Counted from the stretch's first letter, positions 30,638 to 44,049 are shown. The stretch: DNA of 64,000 nucleotides from Liolophura sinensis (GCF_032854445.1 NC_088300.1:39148458-39212457); one strand, 5' to 3'. Notes: generated by a model from the sequence alone, not told the origin. Made by a program: numbers and translations.

Positions 30638-33600
30638 GTAAACTTAGTTCATTTGATCAAAAGTGTTGTAAGAGTTCTGTCCCTTGTTAGCTACTGCGTT
30701 GTACTTGGGAGTATTATATACAGTATAGTCCAAGGTTGTACTCATGATGTCCTGTGCACGTCCTCATGGCATCCAAGATTGGACTGATTTTCCCAACACG
30801 AGCGTTCAGTACCTCAAATAACATTAACTATTTTGTAAACTAATTTCCGTTAAAATCATTTACTAATAGGAAATAGGCAAGGCGTAAGGCCGAACGTAGT
30901 GCGTCGGTATAGGCCTATTTTTTTTAATTAAATTAAACGTTGAGGCCAACAGTTTATGATATTTACCTGCCTCAAGTAGTCATTGAATTCAAAAACCTGG
31001 TATGTCAATTCCGCAAAGCACTTTACAGAAACTAAATGAGCTGTTGAACGGCAGCACAGGCCGATTTCTGGTGTGGACTGAAGAGAGATGATTCTTTTCG
31101 ACCATTTCTGCAATTAAGTTTCAATGAATTTCAGGAGTTATATGCAGAAAACGCTATAAAGTGTATATCATGAGATAATGAAAATCAAAAGGGGGGCCTC
31201 CATGGCCGAGGAGGTTAGCACGCCACAACAGCGCAATGACCCAGGAGCCTCCCATCAACGCGGTCACTGTGAGTTCAAGTTCAGCTTATGCTGGCTTCCT
31301 CTCCTGAAGGAGACCCTGACAAGTTGCCAAGTCTCCAACATTCTTCAACCACTGTTTGATGTTATTTTCAATGACTGTAAAGTTTATGGAAGATTTTAAA
31401 TAAGATCTCCACATCCAAAGTTCAGAACTTTACCAATTGAGCTGAGGTAAATTCCCTCAGAGTGCGTAAACTATGATCATTCGTACACACCTCCAGCTCT
31501 TAATAGATCAGACTTTGGGCGTATAAACTATCCTTACTACACAACTGAAGTCCAAATTGATCAGACTGGACACTGGATATTGAAAATATTGAAAAATAGG
31601 CTCTGCCTTCAACCTCACCTTGCTACGTTCGGTAATATGCCAAGTTCTAAACATACACTGAGGAGGTGGAATATTTTTTTTTAACCCTAGTTCAGTTAAA
31701 TAAACGTTGATGTCTATTTTCAACAATTTCTGATATTTTCTGGCATCAGTGTTTAATTATTGAACTGAAAAATACCGTCTGCCCTTTCTGCAAAGTGTTT
31801 GCGGAATGAAGTGGGCCTTTAAATGCACTCTATAGCTGCAACACAGTTCCCCATTATGAACATAGGCCTATACCAGTCAGTTTTTTAATTTTTTGCCAAT
31901 GCCATATCTACAGTCCAATAACAGATGATCTGAGGCATGTAGTGTTTTTAAACTCATGACTGAACTGTCTGATCCATTGAGCTTGCTGAATCATTTGATT
32001 ATACGGCAAAGAACTCACAGTTGTTCGAATCAGGAGTTTTGTAGTTTTGTCGGTACCAAATCCACTGGCGAGTTCCAGGAAATTCTACGCTCTTTAGCCT
32101 TGTGTTGTAAATTTTGTAACCTCAGCAAATAAGAGTGACAACTTTTGTAAGTCAACTTACCATATTCTCTGGTTAAACTCCTTTTTAATGTACTTCATTT
32201 ATTGTACCGGTACTTGAATACATTATCTTATAAATGGGAGTTTGGTTGATCAAGGGATCTGGAAAGCACATTTTGGACCACAAAATAAACACTAATTATG
32301 ATCCCAAAGTAAATGAATTGTTCCTGTATATACACGTAGGTATGTAGTGCTGACCAGCAAACACCACGAAGGGTTTACGAACTGGCCATCCAAAGTATCC
32401 TGGAATTGGAACTCGATGGATACAGGACCTCACCGAGACTTGGTTGGTAAGTGTGCCCTTTGTCGGAAGAGTTGGTAAGTCTGTCCCATGTCTGTAAGTA
32501 TGTGTCATGTCGGAAGATTTGGTATGTATCAGGAGGGTAAATCTGCACTGTGTGGGAAGAGCTCGTGTATATGTGGAGGGTAAGTCTGCCCTGTGTCTGT
32601 AAGTCTGTGTCATGTTGGAAGAGTGGGTATGTATCCGGAGGGTAAGTCTGCCCCGTGTCAGAAGAGTTGGCAAGTCTGCCCCGTGTCTGTAAGTCTGTGT
32701 CATGTCGAAAGAGTGGGTATGTATCAGGAGGGTAAATCTGCACTGTGTGGGAAGAGCTTGTGTATGTGTGGAGAGTAAGTCTGCCCCGTGTCTGTAAGTT
32801 TGTGTCATGTTGGAAGAGTGGGTATGTATCCGGAGGGTAAGTCTGCCCTGTGTCGGAAGAGTTGGCAAGTCTGCCCCATGTCTGTAAGTCTGTGTCATGT
32901 GGGAAGAGTGGGTATGTATCTGGATGGTAAGTCTGCACTGTGTGGGAAGAGCTTGTGTATATGTGGAGAGTAAGTCTGCCCCATGTCTGTAAGTTTGTGT
33001 CATGTGGGAAGAGTTGGTATGTATCTGGAGGGTAAGTCTGCCCTGTGTGGGAAGAGCTCGTGTATATGTGGAGGGTAAGTCTGCCCTGTGTCTGCAGGTC
33101 TATGTTATATGGGAAGAGGTGGTTTGTGTGTGGTGAATAAGTCTGCTTTGTGTGGGAAGTATTGGTATGTGTTTGGTGGGTAAGTCTGCTTTGTGTGGGA
33201 AGTATTGGTATGTGTATGTTGGGTAAGTCTGCTTTGTGTGGGAAGTATTGGTAGGTGTATGGTGGGTAAGTCTGCCTTGTGTGGGAAGTATTGGTAGGTG
33301 TATGGTGGGTAAGTCTGCTTTGTGTGGGAAGTATTGGTAATTGTATGATGTGTAAGTCTGCTTTGTGTGGGAAATATTGGTAATTGTATGATGTGTAAGT
33401 CTGCCTTGTGTGGGAAGTATTGGTATGTGTATGATGTGTAAGTCTGCCCTGTGTGAGAAGTATTGGTAGGTGTATGGTGGGTAAGTCTGCCCTGTGTGAG
33501 AAGTATTGGTAGGTGTATGGTGGGTAAGTCTGCCCTGTGTGGGAAGTATTGGTAATTGTATGATGTGTAAGTCTGCCTTGTGTGGGAAGTATTGGTATGT

Positions 33601-36600
33601 GTATGATGTGTAAGTCTGCCCTGTGTGAGAAGTATTGGTAGGTGTATGGTGGGTAAGTCTGCTTTGTGTGGGAAGTATTGGTAGGTGTATGATGGGTAAG
33701 TCTGCCTTGTGTGGGAAGTATTGGTATGTGTATGATGTGTAAGTCTGCCTTGTGTGGGAAGTATTGGTAGGTGTATTGTGGGTAAGTCTGCTTTGTGTGG
33801 GAAGTATTGGTAGGTGTATGGTGGGTAAGTCTGCCTTGTGTGGGAAGTATTGGTGTGTGTATGATGGGTAAATCTTTCATGTGGAACAAGTTTGCATGTT
33901 TGGTATGGTATGTAGTCTTTCATGTGGAATAAGTTGGCATGTTTGGTATGGTATATTGGTATGTAAAAACTTCTAAATACAGCAAGTTCATCATGTACCA
34001 GAAGAATTAATGTGTTTTACTGTCCTTATCTTGGAGATGCTATATGTATCTGTGTTTTAAAAATAGAGCCCACGAAAATCCACTTATGGAAACCTTAATT
34101 TGAATCATTATTATAAAGAAGCTTACAGTGTGCATTACTGTCTATTGAGTTTCTCACACAGAAAATATGGCAAATGCCATTTCAACGCTTGAGAAATTCT
34201 AATTCTAATATTTCATTTAATACAACCTTGTTGGTGACCATTGTGGTAATGTTTCTGTTTTTAACTGATTTTGACCAATCATAACAGGTGACCTTGCAGC
34301 TGCCATACGTAATCAAACAAGTGTGATATTCGGCCTTTACCATTCCTTGTTTGAATGGTTCAACCCACTCTACCTGCAGGATAAGCAAAACAACTGGACT
34401 ACCCAAGATTTTGTTAAGGTTTGTGTTATCTCAGATGGGAAGCAGATGTATTTTAAATCATCATTTTAAATGTGTATCTTCAAGATAATGTTTATAAAAG
34501 CTACATCAGTTGAATTTTAAAAACTTTTGGAAAATGTTGTCCAGGCGTGATGATTACAAACTACAAAGGTGATATTTACACTAAAGAGTTAACCCTCATT
34601 GTCCAATCTTCAACTTTGTGTTCGATGTCGATCATTCAGTCGGAATAGTCAGGTTTAGTTTTTTAAAAGCTTCTAAAAAACTGAAGCAGAAAGTGGAAAA
34701 AGAAGTAAAACATTAAAACATTTCAAGATCACATTTCACATTTTGCCATGGAGGTATTCTATTTCCCAGTTGCTGCCTTAGGCACCAGATCAGAATAATC
34801 AAAGGCATTAGAGGAGGGTGGTGTATATCCCAGGTCAGTGAGAAAAGTGCACTTCTCCTAATCTTGAGGTACATAATGTCTGCCTTTGTTGCAGAGAATT
34901 TGTAAATTGCACTTGTCACACTATGCATTGGGGTATTGGTGACGTTGACGACCGTCTGTGCAGTCTGGCATCTGCTGAAAACCACTTGTCTTACTTGTGC
35001 ATATTTGTACCTCATACGTATATAAGTTTATCAGCTGCTTGCCAAAGGTTGGTGGTTTACCCTTGAAATCTTGACCCTTGAGTTCCTCTTCTCACCATAC
35101 TGACACCCATAGTATAAGTGATTCTTGGCGTTAAACAATGCAACAAAGCGTCAATGAGTGAATCTGAAGTATTATGAATCTGTCTGACCGTCCAACAGTT
35201 GAAGCATTTTATGAATGTTTATCTACAGGAAAAGACTGAAGTTGAATTATTTGATTTAATAAACACTTACAAGCCCGATCTCCTCTGGTCAGATGGGGAA
35301 TGGGAAGCTCCAGCCTCGTACTGGAACTCACAGCAGTTTCTGGCCTGGCTGTACAATGATAGGTAAACCTATAGAAACGTATTACATCCAACCTGCCTCT
35401 TGGGAACTACGTGCAGTTTGACTTGAAGCTGCAGGTGGAATATCTGTTAAGCTTGTACGCAATATTAGTAGTGATAATGAGAACGGCATAATGGAAAACC
35501 AGGCTCAGTAAAACACTTTATGAAGCGAATTAATTGCAGTTGAACAAATCTTTGCAGTGAATATGTTTTATTCTTTTTTCCTCACGGTAATACCACGTAT
35601 TGGCGTAATGTTTTGTTGTTTTTTAACTCACAGCCTTTGTCTTTCTTTTGTACTTCGTAAAATGTTAGACCCTATTCTATTGAGGACCCTACTCAAAGAG
35701 AATTACACTTAATGTCTCTACAACGACTTTTTGTTGGTTTTCACCTGTTTGAAGCCCTGTAAAGGACACTATTGTGACTAATGACAGATGGGGAGCGAGG
35801 ACCCTCTGTAAACATGGCGGCTATTATACCTGCAGTGATCGATTTAATCCAGGTAAGGAATACTTTCACCTGAAGTAATCTTAGAAGTGAGCTCATTTAA
35901 TGACATAAGTTGATAACGGTTAAAGTCTATGTCTTTTAACTTTTTGCCTATACCATACTTTCCTGTAAAATGAGTGGACTCATTTTGAAAACAAATGGTA
36001 TGCTGTACACTGGGCGTTGATCCAGACATGAATTTACAATAGCAGCCCTACAAGCGTTTAGAACAAACTCAGCGCAGTAACAATACAAAACAAGCGGTTG
36101 AGTTACACTATAATTTCAAAACAATTCCACATATGGCAGCCTCCATGGGGGGTAGTTTAGGTAACTCGTGCTGTTCTCCGGCGAAACGCATGCCCTCGTT
36201 TTTGAATACTTATGATGGCACCCGAGGCAATGGATTCTTGGTGTCGAAAACAAGCTTTTGAGTGTTTAACATTATGAAAGAAGTATTCTACTTGAATTTC
36301 CGTGCAATGTTATGGACGTCCATCATATCCCTGTGACTGAGCTTGTGTTGTTACATGTCTCTGGCTAAAGGCAATTTTGATAGTGAATATGAGTGATTTT
36401 ACAGAGAGCTCATCACAGTCAAAACAGCTGAAAGAAAGAGACTACATCTGCGTGGGCTTTAAGAATATAAGCCTACTTTTAGGGGATTCCTAGGACGTGT
36501 ATGGTGGGAGTTTTGGGACAAAAATCCACACTTGGTAACCAGATTAAATCCTCAGTATGTACGAAGAATAGCTCAAATTATTAACCTTCAGTAAACATTT

Positions 36601-37941
36601 AGGAACATTTTTCAGATTTTGAACGGTAACACAAGAACAGACTTTGTTGATATTTTTTGAAAGGTAATCATTTTGGCTGCTCTAAAATAACAGCAAAACT
36701 TCGAATGGATTTGTGCTGATTGATATTTTGCCACACAACTGCCGTATATCTTCTTAATCCACCAGCTGCGGATTGTCATGGGTTCCCCCTGGCTATATGG
36801 TGTCTTCCACTTATGACTACGATTCGAAATTATTTCATTCCACTTAAGCCTACGTAAGGGATTAGGACACCCTAATACCCAATACTATAATCCGATTTTC
36901 GCCCAGTTATCTAGTTATCTAGTCACTTGTCAGCATTCGGTATAGTCTGAAAAGTGTTCACTTTTGGCAGGCTCTTGTATATAAACAGAACGAATTCCTG
37001 TGATTCCACCATAACTTGGTTAACACTTACGATGGCCGCTCCTATGACCTAAGTAGAATTTGGAGGACGCAACCTACTTCGTAACGGCTTTATGGATAGA
37101 AGGAATAGGAAACTTGATACCAGATGCTGGTGGATATGTGATTGTATGGGGCGTCGAGCTGGGCTTTGCGCTGATAATAATATTATAAATGATAATCACA
37201 ACCACGGACCAAACCCTGCAGATCCAAATGTTTCAAGTTTCTTGCAACCTTGAAGAAAGGTCCCCTGATGGAGTATGCCGACTCGGTGTCTGGATGCTGT
37301 CCTTCTGATTTTTTCATAACATAATGATATTAAAGTCTGATCTGTTCGATATTCGATATATATCTAAGAATAGACAGTTTTTATCAATATCTGAGTTTTG
37401 TCATGCTTGACTGATCCCACCTGACCTGCCACCTGAGGCGTTAATCCTAATCCCTTGCCCCTCCATTCCTCTTATGCCTACATTCTCTTTCGACTTTCCT
37501 ACTCAAGTTTTTCAAATCGTAGACATAAGTGGAATAAACCGGCTATATGCTCTGTTTCCTCACACCACAATGCTGGCCGCCGTCGTATAAATGAAATAGT
37601 CTTGAGTGCAGGGTAAAACACCAATAAGATAAGTAAATTAATCCATCGGTTTTTTATAGTTTCAGTATTATTATAGGCATATACATGTACATCCACTCGG
37701 CGATGGAAACCTGTGTGTGAGCACCGCATTAATATGGGCTGCAAATCGCTGCCGTTACAAACATGGACAGAGGCATTCCCAACATTTTTATCTTGTTGTT
37801 TTATGTAGGCGTTCTCCAGAAACACAAATGGGAGAACGCGATGACGCTAGATACCAAATCTTGGGGTTTCAGACGCAATGCTCCACTGACGGATTACCTA
37901 GACATGGAAAACCTGACGCAAATTTTAGCAGAAACAATTAG
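30300..37941 (+). CDS. Alpha-L-fucosidase (GH29), six exons, 3' incomplete
   Basis: Secreted or lysosomal glycosidase that removes alpha-linked L-fucose from glycoconjugates. Six exons (30,300-30,637; 32,340-32,446; 34,288-34,418; 35,229-35,362; 35,755-35,852; 37,809-37,941) join in frame, each flanked by AG and GT. Landmarks: signal peptide ([19 protein letters not shown]), start of the TIM barrel ([20 protein letters not shown]), [22 protein letters not shown] with the catalytic nucleophile Asp (family knowledge), TNDRWG and SWGFRRNA. About 315 residues are present; the family normally has about 450, so the C-terminal part (end of barrel and beta-sandwich) is missing. It should lie in or beyond the N-gap that begins 25 bp after exon 6; nothing resembling it follows the gap. 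The list row covers the full gene span including introns. Confidence 0.93.
30638..32339 (+). other. Fucosidase intron 1
   Basis: 1.7 kb, GT-AG. Contains a SINE head at 31,189-31,312 (GGGGCCTCCATGGCCGAGGA, B-box-like GTGAGTTCAAGTTC); otherwise nothing recognised. Confidence 0.8.
31189..31312 (+). mobile_element. SINE 5' fragment in intron 1
   Basis: tRNA-like half only, diverged (ACGCCACAACAGCGCAATGA); the core and tail are missing. Confidence 0.75.
32340..32446 (+). CDS. Fucosidase exon 2
   Basis: Encodes [17 protein letters not shown] and [12 protein letters not shown]. Acceptor CGTAG, donor GTAAGT. The donor is directly followed by the minisatellite. Confidence 0.92.
32447..33885. repeat. 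Minisatellite in fucosidase intron 2
   Basis: Two zones. From 32,447 to about 33,110 a higher-order unit of about 195 bp recurs (built from GGTAAGTCTGCCC, TCTGTAAGTCTGTGTCATG, GGAAGAGTGGGTATGTATC, GGAAGAGCTTGTGTATATG). From about 33,110 to 33,885 a 43-bp monomer (GGTAAGTCTGC, TTTGTGTGGGAAGTATTGG, TAGGTGTATGGTG) repeats about 18 times. GTAAGT, the splice-donor consensus, occurs in nearly every unit. The array starts exactly at the exon 2 donor. Confidence 0.92.
34288..34418 (+). CDS. Fucosidase exon 3
   Basis: Encodes [20 protein letters not shown] and [20 protein letters not shown]. Acceptor ACAG, donor AAG before GTTTGT. Contains NQT and NWT, two possible N-glycosylation sites. Confidence 0.92.
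34419..35228 (+). other. Fucosidase intron 3
   Basis: 0.8 kb, GT-AG, nothing recognised. Confidence 0.8.
35229..35362 (+). CDS. Fucosidase exon 4 (nucleophile exon)
   Basis: Encodes [20 protein letters not shown] and [20 protein letters not shown]. The Asp of WSDG is the GH29 nucleophile by family knowledge. Ends with AG of a split codon before GTAAAC. Confidence 0.93.
35755..35852 (+). CDS. Fucosidase exon 5
   Basis: Encodes [20 protein letters not shown] and [12 protein letters not shown]. Acceptor TGAAG, donor GTAAGG in phase 1. The orphan exons at 11,261 and 51,277 are homologous to this one. Confidence 0.92.
35853..37808 (+). other. Fucosidase intron 5
   Basis: 2 kb, GT-AG. Holds two decayed SINE pieces: about 36,762-36,850 (CTGCGGATTGTCATGGGTTC) and 37,566-37,640 (ACAATGCTGGCCGCCGTCGT, tail ACACCAATAAGATAAG). 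No other feature seen. Confidence 0.75.
37566..37640 (+). mobile_element. SINE 3' fragment in intron 5
   Basis: Core and tail only; sequence diverged from the 27,629 copy. Confidence 0.75.
37809..37941 (+). CDS. Fucosidase exon 6
   Basis: Encodes [20 protein letters not shown] and [20 protein letters not shown]. Donor AG before GTAAGT. Last exon visible before the gap. Confidence 0.92.
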
Positions 37942-37966
37942 GTAAGTGAGAGTTTGCTATGCTGAA

Positions 37967-38166
37967 NNNNNNNNNNNNNNNNNNNNNNNNNNNNNNNNNN
38001 NNNNNNNNNNNNNNNNNNNNNNNNNNNNNNNNNNNNNNNNNNNNNNNNNNNNNNNNNNNNNNNNNNNNNNNNNNNNNNNNNNNNNNNNNNNNNNNNNNNN
38101 NNNNNNNNNNNNNNNNNNNNNNNNNNNNNNNNNNNNNNNNNNNNNNNNNNNNNNNNNNNNNNNNNN
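37967..38166. other. Assembly gap, 200 N
   Basis: Exactly 200 N, a usual placeholder size, so true length is unknown. The missing fucosidase exons may lie here. Confidence 0.99.
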
Positions 38167-40060
38167 AATCATGCGAATTATAAGCGAACAACATTGTCTG
38201 TATACCTCAAACTGAGGGTATACTTGACATAGACCAGCCACATATCTGTATTGAGAAGGATTGGTCAACAACGTACCCTGCTCGGTCGTTGAACTACACC
38301 AGAGCGAAAATCCATAATGGAGTAGTGTGGTATTGCCGCAGGAAATTAGATTTTCTGCCGAATTCATAAATGAGGAAAAGCGTCCAATTAAATAAGGCTA
38401 ATCCCGGCCGATGATTATTTTTCTCCATTCCAATGGTTGACTGGTTCCATCAGCAAGATGGGCTTTTGTGCCAGTCGTGATCATAACGGGCTGGCCAGTG
38501 CTGCGTGTATTGACAAGGGCACGTTAAATATCGTTCCAAATAAATGACGGGTTATCCCATCTCCATTTTATCAAGTTGGAGACTTCACATATAGCTGCGT
38601 TTACCACATTGATCTAACAGATACAAATCAGTGATTAGTTTCATGCAGTCCTTACGCAAAGTCCAAATGTTATTTAGATTATTTGGAAACGATTTGCTGC
38701 TATAGATATTCGAATCTCAAATCCGAAAAAGGCAAATTCTGCATGGGGATTGGCTCGTTGTACAAATGAAACAAATTTTGGAATATTAGGTTCAGTGGTT
38801 ATATATAAATGGAGAAGGGGTTTTTAAAGATTTTGAACAAAATGCCAATATAGCCGCCAAGTTACATAAAAAACATCACTCAAAAACGGTATCCATTTTA
38901 CAAATGTCTGTACCAAGGAAGAATTTTGCTGTCTTTGACGTTAATGAAGCGGTTTTGTACAGAGAAGTTTCTAATGGAGATGTCCTTTTGTAAGTGTATT
39001 TGAGAATGTAGTTCTTCAGCGAGACGTTTTTGGGTTTTTAAGAATCCACGTGCAGTTGACTCCCCATTTTTGCAACAGCACAACCGTACTTCATTCAAAA
39101 TGACTGCACTTCACCGATGTTCCACCGATAGCTCCACCATCTGATCCGACACATGACCCATGATGTGTTAAGCCGGACTAGGCCGCAGCTGTTTTTACTG
39201 GGATTTCAGTATCTTGGTAGGTTTGTTAGCTTGAGTAATATGAAGAATTTCTAACACGTGCCTCAACTGAAAATTAGATAACTTGATAATGGAGATCATA
39301 AATGATCTTCTGTATACGTATAAATGTCCCATCTCTTTTTTCTATAAACGAAATACTCTGCAAGTAACTAAAAGTTTAAAAAGAAACCTTTCTATGGTTG
39401 CATTGTAGTAGCCTTAGGCCTCTATAAATATTACATAAGCGACAGTGCTAATGTTCAGTCTTGTAACTCAGTCCCAAACATTCCTTGGCCAAAACTGGCC
39501 AGGATGTCAGAATGCAACCATAAAAAGCTGGACACTGGATGACCCTCGCAATCTGGACCTTTCTGTACCAGCAGCTGAAAGGGGTGTCTAGCAACGTGAA
39601 ATGAACGTCACTCGCAGACTCACCACCACCTAACACCTTGAGTCCTCTCTTCCAGAATTTCAAACTTTCTCATACCAGCCCAAAGTTTATACAGCTTGAC
39701 TTATTTCCATACCAAGCAAGCACCTGTGTACCAAAAATGGCTTGGGTGTCAGCGAAAAAAGACTTCACATCGTTAACTACACAGAATCACACTCGTTATT
39801 AGCGAAAAAACGAAGTGCTAGTAAGGCACTGATTCGTACTGCTTTTGTTATCGTGTTGATTTCTTTTGCCTTAAGATTCGTAAATAGAATATGCAATTTG
39901 TATGCAACATACATCTGCAAAAGAATTTGGTCGGACAAAATTATTTTTCTAAAAGGCAAATGGTTTTTTTAACGCCGGGTACGCACTGGATCATGATCAA
40001 GGTGGTCTGAGGAAAGAGTTGTTATCTGTTTTACACATGCTACAGGTTGTACATGGATGT
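38167..40060. other. Gene-free sequence between gap and second copy
   Basis: AT-rich, no gene or fucosidase exon recognised on either strand. If the second copy is an alternative haplotype, this stretch would correspond to sequence left of base 1 of the window. Confidence 0.5.
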
Positions 40061-42243
40061 ACTAAGTATTTGTATGATACTGATTGTTACTCCAACCAGA
40101 TTTCAGCGTGGATGTTAACTGTGTTTGTACTTCAGTAATGAGTTGCGTCGTTATACTTGGTCACGAAGCTGAATAAGAGAAATCCACTTCTAGCATGAGT
40201 TTGGGATAGTTCAGGTTCCTGTGTGTGTTTGCATGTAGTCTTACATGTATGGTGAAAATTTCAGTTTTGTTTAATTTGAAAGCTAATTGTTATGGAGATT
40301 TAACATTTACTAGTTTGTCTCTTTTTTTCAAACTGAAAATTCGATGAATCTGATATGTGTGTCAAAAGCCATGTTACACTATGCCCTTATGCTTAGCCCC
40401 ACGCTCAGAAAAGGACCCTATTGTAAAGGTTTTATTAGACTTTTCATGGACCGTTTTTTTTTTATAGATGTTTTGCTCTCAGTGTTTTAGAGGAATGGCA
40501 AGTTGTAGAACCAAGTCACGACCTAATTTCTACTAAATCTCGCGTTGTACATTAAATCTCGTCCGAATCTCGCGCTGTCGTGCGAATGTTCTCGGAATGT
40601 CGCTTTCTCATAAGATGAAAGGAATCTTAATTTGTTGAGTAAAGAAGACGACTGTGGCTTGTTTTCCGAATCTCACCATAATATCTCCTTGTCGTCCGGA
40701 TGTCGCGCTTTTTGCAAATTAAGCTTGGACAAACACACCAATTGTTTCGTGGAAACCCAAACATTCTGTTGTTATTGCGAATATAGACGAAAGTCTGATG
40801 AGAGAAAATTAAAAATTGTTCAGACGAGTTTTGGTCTAGGAATGAAGCAACAGGCGAGATTCGAAATTTAGTCGCAGCCGCGAGATTTACATGAGATTCT
40901 CGACTGATTGTCGTTGCAGTCTCATTCGAATCTTCTTACAAAGTCGCGTTGTGTTCTCTGTCTCCACAAAATCTCGCAATGTCGTTTTGCATATCGCTGT
41001 GACTGGTTTAGGTTAAGTATGATAGGCATATAGGCTACATATTGCAATGTTGGCTGTAGTCTTAGGACGTCCAATGACCAAAGCAACACACGGAGCACAT
41101 ATGGTATTGAGAGGTTTACTGACACGTTATGTTGGACAGCTCTCTCTCATGAATATGTACAAAGTAATTAGGAATGTGTTAACAGAACTACTGCACGCAT
41201 ATTAAAATAAAAACATCTGTTTGACCACTCTAGCAGACATGTCACGTATTTTATGAAACACCAATGGTTTGGAGAAAACGTCGAAATGATTTACCGAAAA
41301 CGTCAATGTTATAAAAAAAAGATGCCAGCCTATGTTTTAATGAAAACGTATGTGTGTATAGTCCCACCATACATGTAACGCGTTTATGGCTAAGACGTCT
41401 GTGTTCAAATAAAAACAGCAAGGCGTTTGCACATTAATGCGTGTGTTTATATAACTACATGTCATGAGTCGTTCATATTTGCGGTCTACCGCATATCACC
41501 ATCCAGTTTATACTATGTACCGTTTATTTCTTCTACTGCATCGGAACCGGCTGATTGTTTACTCTTCGCTGTCTATAGTCATATGAGAACATTCTTCCTG
41601 TAGTTAGTTTGACAAGGCTCGCACAACCCGTGGCTTTAATGTCCAGACACGAATGATTATGGGCCCATCGATTCTCCCGCCGCATGGATGAAATTGGTTT
41701 TCTGGTATGCTCTGCAGTAATGTGGTCTGCCGCTGCAAATGGTCTCGTACATTGTGTGATATGCCTTATTCAGCGACTAACGCGGATGTATACGAGAAGT
41801 ATCGCGCGTGACAAAAGCCTCGGTCGTTTAGTTAGAAAGGATTATGACGGATAATTATGTTACCCAGTAAAATTTCCTGGGTCTTAGAACCATGTTCGCC
41901 AAAGCCATTATGCGGTCTTCAGATATTCTCATTATGACGTTTAGTGATTTGAATGATAAAAGAACAAGCATGTTGGCCTAGCTACATCATGACGATGGAC
42001 CCATTCTGGATTCAAATACAAGTATATAGGGTCATATTATGGTAGGCACCCTGTATTTTTCTGATTCACGGAGCGAGGTGTCTGACCTGATATACAGATC
42101 AGTGTATCGAACAGTTGATCACTCTGGCCTTCGTTCGCTTCAAATAAGTAAAACTGATGTATGAGCTATACCTTCTTGTATATATGCCGCCATTTTAATG
42201 TCAAAGAAATGGAAACCTGCAATGATTATTATTATCGTTAATT

Positions 42244-42502
42244 TTTGTTTTAGTCAGTGGCACAGTGTGAGCTAAAAATATAGTGAATACGGCATGGTAA
42301 TCCATGGTTTTGTTTTAGTCAGTGGCGCAATCTGGGCTAAAAATATAGTGAATACGGCATGGTAATCCATGGTTTTGTTTCAGTCAGTGGCACAGTCTGG
42401 GCTAAAAATATAGTGAATACGGCATGGTAATCCATGGTTTTGTTTTAGTCAGTGGCACAGTCTGGGCTAAAAAGTATGGTGTATACGGCATGGTAATCCA
42501 TG
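42244..42502. repeat. 64-bp tandem repeat, second copy
   Basis: Same four units as at 2,191-2,449, practically identical in sequence and unit number. Confidence 0.9.
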
Positions 42503-44049
42503 ATTTTGTTCTGAGATAAATTCCAACAAATCCTTACGAAGAACTGAAGTCGTTAAAGTCACAAAATAAACTGGTGACAGAATAAGCAAAACACTGTGAT
42601 CGTAATGGTACATGCATGGGTCCCATTTTCAGCGGGTATGCAGCCATATGGCCATATATTAAGATAGTATAATTTCAAAACAACGTATAGATCAGGCCAA
42701 CAATGTCGTGTAACCAAAAAATGAAATCCTCCGTCTATTGTCAACGTTTACTTAACAAAGAATATCATTCGGGATAAAAAATAAATATGAAGACCCATTT
42801 GTAATGTCAGCAAATTTGAAGTTATTTGTACATGTAATTTAAATGACCTCTGTAGATTGTTATCGGTATGAAGTGTATGTACAATAACACGTGTCTATTA
42901 TTATATCAAAGTGTTCCTTATCATATTTACGAAATGGACCTGGCCTTCATCGTGTATAACTGAAGCATTCATAAGTACACGAAGCGTTAAACATTTTGGA
43001 AATAAATAAATGTAACTCTATGTAATTTTTCAGTAGTGTTAAAAATGGTACAGAGGTACTCAGTAGTCACCAACTGTTAAATTATGTGTACTCACTCAAC
43101 TATGGAAGCCAGATAAGGCCAAATTCGTTCCTTCGTCCGGCCATGGCATGATGATGAAAAGCGATATTACAATGCATCGCTTCGTGCCATCGTGTCATCG
43201 GCCTTAAGACAAGTTACGTAGTGCATTATGGTACATACACTGCATTACTATAGTCTATTTACTTCAGCCAGTTTCTTTCAGCTATTTGTAAAATCAGTCA
43301 TACAACCAAAATTGCCTTTCGTTAGTGACACGTATTACCACAAGCTCTACAAATTGATATGTTTATGCTTTTGCAAGAATAGAATACTTTTTCTCAATTA
43401 TAATGTTAAACTTCATACGTCTAGTTTCAACAACAAGAATTCATTGCCTCGGGCGACGTTATAATTATTCAAGAACAATTTGCATGCTGGACAATGGGCG
43501 TGGAGAGTAATTTGTTTCACAATAGGTGCGGCAACATGCGGTTAGAACAAACTCCACATAGTACTACAGTCTACACTACTGTCTCAGCGAATAGACTACA
43601 TTAATTTTTATAACAAAATTTTCATTCAATTCTAAAGGTATACTCCCGTGAGATCATACAGTGCTAGAGATAAAGTAAAATTCGTTTCATTCGGGTTATA
43701 TTATACTAAAACGTGCGAACAATGTCAAATATTGCAGTGTCATCGGTATAGATTAAAGTCAATAGCAGTTTAGGTAACTGGTTTCACCCTCCGTCAAAAC
43801 ATATTAAACTCTACCCAATATCCAGAATTCCACTGTTTTTTAGAGGGGGTGGGGGTGGTAATATTGATGACGTCACCCGAGGCAATGCGTCTAGACAGAG
43901 CATATGTATAAAAAATATTTGGACAAGTATCAGTAGCGGAAAAATGAAAATAAAGACCACAATGCACTCCTCTGGAGACGTGAGTGTCCTTGGGAACGCG
44001 TTGGCACGAAATGATGACACGATGGCACGAAGCGATGGTACGATGTCAT

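Noticed and set aside
32447-33885. CRISPR array.
   Set aside because: Units follow each other without unique spacers, and the genome is eukaryotic.
32375-33889. 504-codon minus-strand ORF as a repetitive protein gene.
   Set aside because: It lies in an intron minisatellite; the repeat has no stops in any minus frame simply by composition, and there is no domain or start context.
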